A DNA stretch of 64,000 nucleotides, taken from positions 310,001 through 374,000 of the forward strand of contig NZ_KQ948934.1 of assembly GCF_001514235.1 (NCBI RefSeq), in the 5' to 3' direction. The translations under genes were made by a program, and so were the position numbers. Position 1 is the first letter of the stretch, and every line of letters begins with the position of its first letter. The notes beneath the pieces are model-generated. The model made no database searches. It was not told the origin of the DNA and saw nothing but the letters and a program-made list of their open reading frames with translations. This DNA comes from Streptomyces caeruleatus (lineage in GTDB: Bacteria; Actinomycetota; Actinomycetes; Streptomycetales; Streptomycetaceae). This document shows positions 53,889 through 60,630 of the stretch, piece by piece.

Positions 53889-56038
53889 GCACGGAGCCGC
53901 CCGAGACCACGGAGAACACCGAGCCGGGGACACCGGGGGCCGCGACGGAGGACGCCGGGGCCGCGGCTGCGGGGGCCGGCGAGGGCCCTGACGCTGCTGA
54001 GGGCACAGAGGCCACGACCGGAGACGGCGACACCGCCGCGCAGTTGTCCGAGGCGGAGGCCGAGCTTGCCGCTCAGCGGCTCGAGCGGGAGCGGATCGAG
54101 CGGCGCAAGGCCGAGAAGCAGGGGCCCGTCGAGAGCGGGACCAAGCTCAGCGGGACGGCCGCCGATCTGCTCGCCGCCGTCCGGGCCGTGGAGAGCGGCG
54201 CCAAACCCGTCGCCACCGTGTTCAGCGAGCCGGAGCCACCGCGCCGACCCGCCCCGGAGCCGGTACGTCAGCCGCGGCCCGTGGCGTCCGAGGCGCCCGC
54301 TGGTCCCGCGCCGGAGACCGTCGAGTCCGTGCGGCGCGTGCTGGCCGATGGCGGCGCCCCGGAGTCGCTCGCCCCGCAGGTCGCCGCGGCCCTCGGTGAG
54401 GGCGCGGCCGGTCAACTGCGAGCGGACCCTTGGCAGTTGCTGCGTGTCGCCGGGGTACGGACCGAGCAGGCCGACGGGTTCGCCCGGGCGCTGCTCGGCG
54501 CCGAGTGCGGTCCCGACGACGAGCGGCGCGGCCGGGCGCTCACCGTCTGGCTCCTGGAGCAGGCGGCCGTGGCCGGGCACACGGCCCTGGAGATGCCGAC
54601 GCTGACCGCGGCGCTGGCCCAGCGGGGTGTGCCCGACGCCGAGGCGGCCGTGCAGAACACCCTGGCCGAGGGCGAGGCCCTGGCCTTCCAGGACGCTCTG
54701 GACGAGCCCGGCGCCCCGGCGTCCCGGGGGGACGACGAGACGGACGAGGACGAGGCGCGGCCGGTCCGTGTCCTCGTCGGCCTGGAGCGGTACGCCCTCG
54801 CGGAGGAGAGCCTCGCCGATGGACTGGCCCGACTGGTCAACTCGGCGCCGAAGCAGGACGGTTCGGCCGAGGAGTGGGAGCGGGCGGCGACCTCCGCGGG
54901 CTCCGCGGCCGACCTGATCCGCGCCGCCGCGACCCACGGCCTGGTCCTGCACACCGGCGGGCAGGCGGCCCGGGCCGAACCGGCGGCGCTGCTGCACGCG
55001 GCGCACGCACTGGGGCTGCGGGCCTGGGCGGCCACCCACAGCCCGGTCGGCCGGGACAGCTTCTCGACGTTGCTGGACGGGCCCGGCGTCGCCACCGTGG
55101 CCGGTCTGCTCTCCGGTGCCGAAGGGCCCGGCCGGGACTCGGAGGGCGCGTTCGACCTCGATCTGCTCGTCCTGCTCGACGCACCGCAGCTGGACGTGGA
55201 GACGGCGGCCCTGCTCACGGAGTCGCTGCCGGACGGGGCCCGACTGGTGCTGGCCGGTGACCCCGCGGTGCTGTGGTCGGCGGGCCCCGGCCGGGTGTTC
55301 GCCGATCTGCTGGCGGCGCGGGTCTGTCCGCAGATCGCCTCGCGGCTGCCGGACCCGGGCCCGCTGGGCGAATTGGTGTCCGGTATCGGGGTCGGCGAGC
55401 TGAACCAGGTCGAGGCGCCCGGCAAGGAGGTCGTGATCGTGCCGGTGCGCGACGCGGGCGAGGCCGTGCACCGCACCGTGCAGCTCGTCGCGGACTCGGT
55501 GCCGCGCGCGATCGGCATCCCGGCCGAGGAGACCCAGGTGATCACCCCGGGCCACGGCGGCGCGGCCGGCACGCGCGCCCTCAACGCCGCGCTCAAGGAG
55601 CGTCTCAACCCCGGCCCCGGCCGCTTCGGCGGCTTCGACCCCGGTGACCGCGTCGCGTACTCGCCCGCCCCGGGCCGTACGGTGCCGGGCCAGGTGGTGA
55701 AGGCCGACGCCGAGGGACTGCACCTGTCCTGCGCGGGCGAGGCCGTGGTCGTACCGCAGGAGCGGGTGGAGCAGTCCGTGCGGCACGGCTGGGCGCTGAC
55801 CGCGCACCAAGCCGCGGGCGCCCGCTGGCCGGCGGTGGTCGTGGTGCTGCCGGGCGATGCCGCGCAGACGCTGAACCGGCCGTGGGTCTACACGGCGTTC
55901 GGCCGCGCCGACCGCCATCTGTCCGTGGTCCACGGCGTGGAGCAGGCCCTGCCCCGGGCGGTCGCCGAAATCCCGGCGAAGCCGCGCACGACCCGCCTCG
56001 CCGTCCTGCTCGGACCGCTGCTGCCGGCGACCGGCTGA
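53885..56038 (+). CDS. RecD2-like helix-hairpin-helix protein with degenerate helicase motifs
   Basis: 717 aa. Residues 1-140 are an acidic, disordered lead. Residues about 145-245 match the HhH region of RecD2 helicases (PWQLLRVAGV...AGHTALEMPTL). From 345 the helicase fold follows, but its motifs are altered. The Walker A position reads TGGQAARAE (357-365) without the GKT, and Walker B reads LLVLLDAP (Asp-Ala). The C-terminal HKSQG-type motif reads HQAAG (641-645), and the TRA box reads GRAD (673-676). AGDP (457-460) and GPGRVFADLL remain. ATPase activity is therefore unlikely; a scaffold or DNA-binding role is possible. Coupled to the aldo/keto reductase by a GTGA overlap. Confidence 0.88.
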   Translation: MSTEPPETTENTEPGTPGAATEDAGAAAAGAGEGPDAAEGTEATTGDGDTAAQLSEAEAELAAQRLERERIERRKAEKQGPVESGTKLSGTAADLLAAVRAVESGAKPVATVFSEPEPPRRPAPEPVRQPRPVASEAPAGPAPETVESVRRVLADGGAPESLAPQVAAALGEGAAGQLRADPWQLLRVAGVRTEQADGFARALLGAECGPDDERRGRALTVWLLEQAAVAGHTALEMPTLTAALAQRGVPDAEAAVQNTLAEGEALAFQDALDEPGAPASRGDDETDEDEARPVRVLVGLERYALAEESLADGLARLVNSAPKQDGSAEEWERAATSAGSAADLIRAAATHGLVLHTGGQAARAEPAALLHAAHALGLRAWAATHSPVGRDSFSTLLDGPGVATVAGLLSGAEGPGRDSEGAFDLDLLVLLDAPQLDVETAALLTESLPDGARLVLAGDPAVLWSAGPGRVFADLLAARVCPQIASRLPDPGPLGELVSGIGVGELNQVEAPGKEVVIVPVRDAGEAVHRTVQLVADSVPRAIGIPAEETQVITPGHGGAAGTRALNAALKERLNPGPGRFGGFDPGDRVAYSPAPGRTVPGQVVKADAEGLHLSCAGEAVVVPQERVEQSVRHGWALTAHQAAGARWPAVVVVLPGDAAQTLNRPWVYTAFGRADRHLSVVHGVEQALPRAVAEIPAKPRTTRLAVLLGPLLPATG

Positions 56039-56051
56039 CGCCCGGCCGGGA

Positions 56052-56116
56052 CCTCAGGGGCGCGGGGCTGTATCGATATGCGGCTCCACCGCGTGGGCGC
56101 GACCAGCCACCCACGG
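56052..56116 (+). repeat. Copy B of the Streptomyces intergenic GGGGCGCGGGG repeat
   Basis: Starts CCTCAGGGGCGCGGGG and ends GCGCGACCAGCCACCCACGG; contains an inner TATCGATA palindrome. Related to the copy at 23570-23608 in opposite orientation. Confidence 0.5.
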
Positions 56117-56231
56117 CCGCCACCCGCCCCCACCCGAGGTCATCAGGGCGCGGCCGCGTCCAGCACGCCCCGCACATGCCAACGGCGGCGCTCACGGAAT
56201 CAACCCGTGACCGCCGCCGTCGAGCAGCCGT

Positions 56232-56270
56232 GATCCGCGTCAGCGATCCGCGTCAGCGATCCGCGTCAGC
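56232..56270. repeat. 13-nt tandem repeat at a gene 3' end
   Basis: GATCCGCGTCAGC occurs three times in a row (56232-56244, 56245-56257, 56258-56270), followed by a diverged fourth unit in the coding end of the leftward gene. The stop codon lies inside the third unit. Confidence 0.85.
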
Positions 56271-56970
56271 GGTCCGCGTCCATCGGTTCGAGGTCGTCCT
56301 CGTCCAGATCCGTGTCGAGCTCGTCTTCGAGGTCGTCGTCGGATTCCGGCTCGCCGTCGTCGAGGTCGTCGTCGAACACCGTGCTGACGTCGAAGCGACA
56401 GACCACCCGCTGCGGATCGACCCCTTCGAAGGGCGCCTCCAGCCATTCCCCGGGGTCGGCCTGGTCGTCCGAGGCGATCACCCACAGCGTGGAGTCGCCC
56501 TCCTCCAGGCCGAACTCCTTGTGCCGGGAGGCGATCTCATCCGGCTCGAACTCGCCGAACAGAGTGCTCAGCGCCCCGTGCACCGTGCCGGCGGCATCCG
56601 CGTCGGGGCCTTCGCCGTAGTCCGCCGCCTCGACCCGCTGGGCCTGCGCCAGCAGCCGCTGCGGCTCCGCCACGGCGTAGTCGCGGCGGATCAGCACGCT
56701 CAGCGCGTTCGGTTCCTCGGGGCCCGTGTACGGCGGCAGCGCGTCCTCCGCACCGGGGATCTCGAAGGGCGTGACCTCGTCGTAGCGGTCGTAGAGCAGC
56801 TCGTCGTAGGTCTCGGCGGCCGCGGCCAGCTGGTTGAACGCCTCGTAGACGGCCGGGTCGTCCTCACCCGACCGGCGTTCGACCGCGGCCAGGTGGCGGT
56901 CGAGCGCGGTCTTGACCGCCTCGGCGGCGGCGCGTACCTCGGCAGCGGTGGGCTGCACAGCATCAGACAT
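56266..56970 (-). CDS. Hypothetical protein with acidic C-terminal tail
   Basis: 234 aa from ATG 56970. Helical N-terminal half (AAEAVKTALDRHLAAVERR, AAETYDELLYDRYDE), middle LSVLIRRDYAVAEPQRLLAQAQRVE, then an Asp/Glu-dominated tail (about 195-230). No catalytic motif recognised; related proteins are widespread as actinobacterial hypotheticals. Divergent from the DUF5703 gene by 47 bp. The tandem repeat at its end suggests that the C terminus has varied by slippage. Confidence 0.82.
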   Translation of the reverse strand: MSDAVQPTAAEVRAAAEAVKTALDRHLAAVERRSGEDDPAVYEAFNQLAAAAETYDELLYDRYDEVTPFEIPGAEDALPPYTGPEEPNALSVLIRRDYAVAEPQRLLAQAQRVEAADYGEGPDADAAGTVHGALSTLFGEFEPDEIASRHKEFGLEEGDSTLWVIASDDQADPGEWLEAPFEGVDPQRVVCRFDVSTVFDDDLDDGEPESDDDLEDELDTDLDEDDLEPMDADR

Positions 56971-57017
56971 AGTGCAGACGCTATCCGTACCGGGCCCCAG
57001 CCCGCACAATAGATGCG

Positions 57018-57206
57018 ATGCCGGAATACGAATTTGTCGACGTGTACGTACCGCGCGGGGTCTCCCGCAAGGACGCCACACGCCTGCTGACGGACCATGC
57101 CGAGTACGGACACTGGGAGTTGGACCGCCTGAGCCTGCTGCGTGACGGCAGCCGCAAGGTGCGGCTGCGGCGCCGGATCATCCGCCAGGTGCGGGCCACA
57201 TGGTGA
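57018..57206 (+). CDS. DUF5703 family small protein
   Basis: 62 aa: PEYEFVDVYVPRGVSRKDATRLL...LLRDGSRKVRLRRRIIRQ. The DUF5703 pattern of short, basic actinobacterial proteins. Function unknown. Stand-alone gene followed by a terminator. Confidence 0.9.
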   Translation: MPEYEFVDVYVPRGVSRKDATRLLTDHAEYGHWELDRLSLLRDGSRKVRLRRRIIRQVRATW

Positions 57207-57253
57207 GCTGAGGCGACAGACAGCGAGACAGGGACAACAGCAGAGAACACACC

Positions 57254-57285
57254 GGAGCGGGCCCCGCCGATGCGGGGCCCGCTCC
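57254..57285. terminator. Bidirectional terminator
   Basis: Perfect 14-bp stem GGAGCGGGCCCCGC (57254-57267) / GCGGGGCCCGCTCC (57272-57285), 4-nt loop, GTTTC after it on the plus strand. Separates the DUF5703 gene from chpC. Confidence 0.87.
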
Positions 57286-57308
57286 GTTTCCCGCCGGACG
57301 GCAGGGTG

Positions 57309-58169
57309 CTACGCCGAAGGCCGGGCCTTGCGGTAGAGCACCGTGCCGGCCAGCAGCGCGCCCGCGCCGACCGGGAGGGCGAGGCCCATCGGCAGGTCGC
57401 TGCCGGTCCGGGCGAGCTGCGCGTCACCCCGGGGCTGGGTGACGAAGTGCGCGCCCGGCTGGTTGCCGTGCGAGGAGCCGCCCGGCGTCACGTCGCCCGT
57501 GCCGGGCGGTGTGCTCGGGGAACCGGGGTGGCTCGGCTCGTCGGGGTTCTGCGGGCTTCCGGGGTTGCCGGGGTGCTCCGGGTTGCCTGGGTTGCCCGGC
57601 TGCTCGGGGTTGCCGGGATGGCCAGGGTTACCGGGGTTTCCCGGGTTACCGGGGTTTCCCGGGTTACCGGGGTTTCCCGGGTTACCGGGGCTGCCCGGCT
57701 GTTCCGGGGACCCGGGCGGGTTCTGGTGGCCCCCGCCGCCGTTGTTGGTGCAGTCGTTGCCCTCGGTGGCGTTGCCGATGCCGATGATGTCGACGCTGTT
57801 GCCGCACACGTTGACCGGCACATGGACCGGCGCCTCGACGTGGTTGCCGGAGGCGACGCCGGGCGAGTCGGTGGCGTGCCCGTCGGCGGACGCCGCCGAG
57901 CCGCCGCCGGAGCCGTGGCCGCCGCCCGGGTTGGCGCAGCTGTTGCCGCTCGCCGGGTTGAGCACCCCGATGACGTCGACGGTGTTGCCGCAGACGTTGA
58001 CCGGCACGTGCACCGGCGCCTGCACCGTGTTGCCCGACAGCACGCCGGGCGAGTTCGAGCTGGAGCCGTGCGCGGCCGAGCCGGTCGCGTGGGCGGCGCC
58101 GCCCGCGGCCGCGACGATGCCGGTCGCGGCCGCCACGGTCATCAGGCCCTTGCGGGTGACCTGTCGCAT
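57309..58169 (-). CDS. chpC: Long chaplin with two chaplin domains and a sortase signal
   Basis: 286 aa. Signal peptide (to about AHA), two chaplin domains with VHVPVNVCGN and a second Cys each (about 35-80 and 95-140), a Pro/Gly/Asn linker of GNPGNP units (about 150-225), sortase motif LARTG (252-256), hydrophobic helix and basic RKAR tail. Long chaplins are anchored to the cell wall and help hydrophobic aerial hyphae form. Next to chpH, the arrangement equals chpC-chpH in S. coelicolor (SCO1674-1675, from memory). The linker DNA has 18-nt near-perfect repeats. Confidence 0.95.
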   Translation of the reverse strand: MRQVTRKGLMTVAAATGIVAAAGGAAHATGSAAHGSSSNSPGVLSGNTVQAPVHVPVNVCGNTVDVIGVLNPASGNSCANPGGGHGSGGGSAASADGHATDSPGVASGNHVEAPVHVPVNVCGNSVDIIGIGNATEGNDCTNNGGGGHQNPPGSPEQPGSPGNPGNPGNPGNPGNPGNPGNPGHPGNPEQPGNPGNPEHPGNPGSPQNPDEPSHPGSPSTPPGTGDVTPGGSSHGNQPGAHFVTQPRGDAQLARTGSDLPMGLALPVGAGALLAGTVLYRKARPSA

Positions 58170-58249
58170 TGCTGAATACCTGCCTTCGACCTTGTTCCGA
58201 AGATCCGAAGAAAGGACGCCGGGAATTCGCCCGACGTCCCCAAAGGCCG

Positions 58250-58288
58250 GTCGGCCCCGGAGCGCATGGCACGCACTCCGGGGCCGAC
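58250..58288 (-). terminator. Terminator after chpH
   Basis: 13-bp stem GTCGGCCCCGGAG (58250-58262) / CTCCGGGGCCGAC (58276-58288), 13-nt loop; CCGGCCTTTGG follows on the minus strand. Located 35 nt past the chpH stop. Confidence 0.7.
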
Positions 58289-58322
58289 GGGCTCAGCCCT
58301 TTTCACAGGGCGAGGCACAACG

Positions 58323-58556
58323 TCACTTGTTGATGCAGGTGTTGCCGAAGGCGGGGTTCAGCAGCCCGATCACCGAGATCGTGTTGCCGCAGACGTTCAC
58401 GGGGACGTGAATCGGCGCCTGAACGACGTTGCCCGAAAGGACACCCGGGGAGTGCACCGCGGCACCCTGGGCACCCGAGTCGGCGACGGCGAGGCCCGCG
58501 CCCGCGAGAACCAGCCCACCAGTGGCAGCCGCAGCGGCGACGACCTTCTTGATCAT
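58323..58556 (-). CDS. chpH: Short chaplin ChpH
   Basis: 77 aa: signal peptide (IKKVVAAAAATGGLVLAGAGLAVA) then one chaplin domain with SPGVLSGN, PVNVCGNTISVIGLLNPAFGNTC and both Cys. Nearly identical to ChpH as remembered. Assembles into amyloid-like fibrils on aerial hyphae and spores. AAGGAGGA precedes the ATG. The 5' UTR has a 9-bp hairpin. Confidence 0.96.
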   Translation of the reverse strand: MIKKVVAAAAATGGLVLAGAGLAVADSGAQGAAVHSPGVLSGNVVQAPIHVPVNVCGNTISVIGLLNPAFGNTCINK

Positions 58557-58574
58557 TATTCCTCCTTGTTGGCA

Positions 58575-58600
58575 ATGCGATCACAAGTAGCTGATCGCAT
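58575..58600 (-). promoter_or_regulatory. Inverted repeat in the chpH 5' region
   Basis: ATGCGATCA (58575-58583) / TGATCGCAT (58592-58600), 8-nt loop, about 10 nt upstream of the ribosome site. As RNA it could form a stem next to the ribosome site; as DNA it could be an operator. Confidence 0.55.
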
Positions 58601-58713
58601 CACCTGTAACGAGGAGGAACTAATAGGGCTACGACCTGATGAGCGCGTTCACTCGTGCCGGTCACGACCAGTACGTCTGGTCGAATACCGAAGTGTGCTT
58701 TCAGCGGGCCAAT

Positions 58714-60039
58714 TCAGGACGCATCGATGAACCGGTCGAGCACCCGGACCCCGAATTGCAGCCCGTCCACCGGTACCCGCTCGTCGACGCCGTGGAACAT
58801 GCCCGCGAAGTCCAGCTCCGGCGGCAGCTTCAGCGGGGCGAACCCGAAGCCCCGGATGCCGAGGTCGTCGAAGGACTTGGCGTCGGTGCCGCCGGAGAGC
58901 ATGTAGGGGATCGCCTTGGCCGCCGGGTCCTCGGCGACCAGCGCGGACTGCATCGCCGCGACGAGCGCCCCGTCGAAGCCGGTCTCCACGGCCTTGTCGG
59001 CGTGCACGTCCTCGCGCCGTACGTTCGGGCCGAGGATCTTGTCGAGGTCGGCGAGGAACTCCTCCTCGAACCCGGGCAGGAAGCGGCCGTCGACGTGCGC
59101 GGTGGCCTCGCCCGGGATGACGTTGACCTTGTAGCCGGCGCCGAGCTGCGTGGGGTTCGCGGTGTTGCTGAGGGTCGCGCCGATGAGCTTGGCGATGCCG
59201 CCGAGCCTGGCGAGGGTGTCCTCCATGTTCTCCGGGTCCAGCTCGGTGCCGAGGGCGTCGCCGAGTTCGTCGAGGAAGGCCCTGGTGGTCTTGGTGACCC
59301 GCACCGGGAACTTGTGCCGGCCGAGGCGCGCGACGGCCTCCGACAGTTCGGTGATCGCGTTGTCCCGGTGGATCATCGAGCCGTGTCCCGCCGTACCGGC
59401 CACGGTCAGCTTCATCCAGTGCATGCCCTTCTCGGCCGTCTGGATCAGATAGAGCCGGCGCTCCTCGCTCACGGTGAACGAGAACCCGCCCACCTCGCTG
59501 ATCGCCTCGGTGACACCCTCGAAGAGGTCGGGATGCTTCTCGACGAGGAACCGGGCGCCGAACTTGCCACCGGCCTCCTCGTCGGCGAGGAACGCGAGCA
59601 CGATGTCGCGCGGAGGCCTGCGGCCACTGCGCAGCCGGTCGCGCACGACCGCCAGGGTCATCGCGTCCATGTCCTTCATGTCGACGGCCCCGCGCCCCCA
59701 CACGCACCCGTCCGCGACCTCGCCGGAGAAGGGGTGGTGGGTCCAGTCGTCGGCGTTGGCCGGTACGACGTCGGTGTGGCCGTGGATGAGCAGCGCGGGC
59801 CGGGACGGGTCCTCCCCCTCGATCCGGGCCACCGTGGAGGCGCGTCCCGGGTGGGACTCGAAGATCTTCGGTTCCAGCCCCACCTCGGCGAGCTTCTCGG
59901 CGACGTACTCGGCCGCCTTGCGCTCACCGGGCCCCGAGTGGTCACCGTAGTTGCTGGTGTCGATCTGGATCAGCTCGCGGCAGAGGTCCACGACCTCGTC
60001 CTCGCCGGTGACGCCCCTGGCCGTGTCCGTCTCGCTCAC
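58714..60039 (-). CDS. M20-family zinc peptidase/deacylase
   Basis: 441 aa from GTG 60039, GGGAGGAAG 7 nt upstream. Metal and catalytic residues: LLIHGHTDVVPA, GRGAVDMKDMDA, FLADEEAGGKFGA (Glu pair), C-terminal YMLSGGTDAKSF and GMFHGVDERV. Dimerisation domain between (AGTAGHGSMIHRDNAI). Family covers dipeptidases, acetylornithine and succinyl-diaminopimelate deacylases; this form is an actinobacterial M20/M25/M40 hydrolase of unknown substrate. No signal peptide. Confidence 0.94.
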   Translation of the reverse strand: MSETDTARGVTGEDEVVDLCRELIQIDTSNYGDHSGPGERKAAEYVAEKLAEVGLEPKIFESHPGRASTVARIEGEDPSRPALLIHGHTDVVPANADDWTHHPFSGEVADGCVWGRGAVDMKDMDAMTLAVVRDRLRSGRRPPRDIVLAFLADEEAGGKFGARFLVEKHPDLFEGVTEAISEVGGFSFTVSEERRLYLIQTAEKGMHWMKLTVAGTAGHGSMIHRDNAITELSEAVARLGRHKFPVRVTKTTRAFLDELGDALGTELDPENMEDTLARLGGIAKLIGATLSNTANPTQLGAGYKVNVIPGEATAHVDGRFLPGFEEEFLADLDKILGPNVRREDVHADKAVETGFDGALVAAMQSALVAEDPAAKAIPYMLSGGTDAKSFDDLGIRGFGFAPLKLPPELDFAGMFHGVDERVPVDGLQFGVRVLDRFIDAS

Positions 60040-60227
60040 GCTGCTTCCTCCCGCGCTGTTGCTGCTGGTGGTCCCCCACATCCTCCCTCTCCGCGGTCCC
60101 GGGCCCAAGACCGGCCGCGACCCGTCACACGCCGTTAACGCGGCGACGGGGGGTGATCGGGCACCCTCGAAAGCCTGGTAGTGTTTTCTCTGTCGCCGCG
60201 GGGGTAACCCCGCACGACAGACACCTT

Positions 60228-60315
60228 GTCCGGGTGGCGGAATGGCAGACGCGCTAGCTTGAGGTGCTAGTGCCCTTTATCGGGCGTGGGGGTTCAAGTC
60301 CCCCCTCGGACACCA
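60228..60315 (+). tRNA. tRNA-Leu (anticodon GAG)
   Basis: 88 nt including an encoded CCA (60313-60315). Acceptor GTCCGGG (60228-60234) pairs with CTCGGAC (60305-60311). Anticodon stem CTAGC/GCTAG around TTGAGGT gives anticodon GAG (60261-60263), reading CUC/CUU. A long variable arm (TGCCCTTTATCGGGC) marks a class II tRNA, and the T-arm GGGGGTTCAAGTCCCCC is intact. No sign of an integrated element at its 3' end in this window. Confidence 0.96.
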
Positions 60316-60355
60316 GTGGGGACGTTCACGAGATCGTCCCGAAGCGTTCACGAAT

Positions 60356-60395
60356 TACCGGTTGAGTCATATGACTCACCGGTATTTCGTCGTTT
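60356..60395 (+). terminator. Palindrome after tRNA-Leu, probable terminator
   Basis: TACCGG(T)TGAGTCAT directly joined to ATGACTCACCGGTA (60356-60384), one bulged T. TTTCGTCGTTTC follows. Absence of a loop also allows a dimer-bound operator. The remaining 60396-60630 holds no gene I can support; it should contain the promoter of the phosphatase gene. Confidence 0.6.
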
Positions 60396-60630
60396 CTGGG
60401 GTTTTGAGCCTCGTGATCGGCTCGATGAGGGGGTGAGGTGCAGACCGTACGTATACGGGCTGGACGCCTGCGCCCACGAGGTCAGGGCAGGACACAGGAT
60501 CCGCCCGACCGCCCCTCGGGCAGAGCCGCAGGATAGGGCGATAATGGCTTAGGTCCGGCGATTCGCCGCCCGAGGTACGCGGACCGGATCGCAGGCCGGT
60601 GCAGTCTTCGCGAGAGCGAGATGAGCCATC

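Noticed and set aside
60228..60315. tRNA-Leu as integration site of a mobile element
   Set aside because: No integrase, no phage or conjugative genes and no second copy of the tRNA 3' end were seen in the window.
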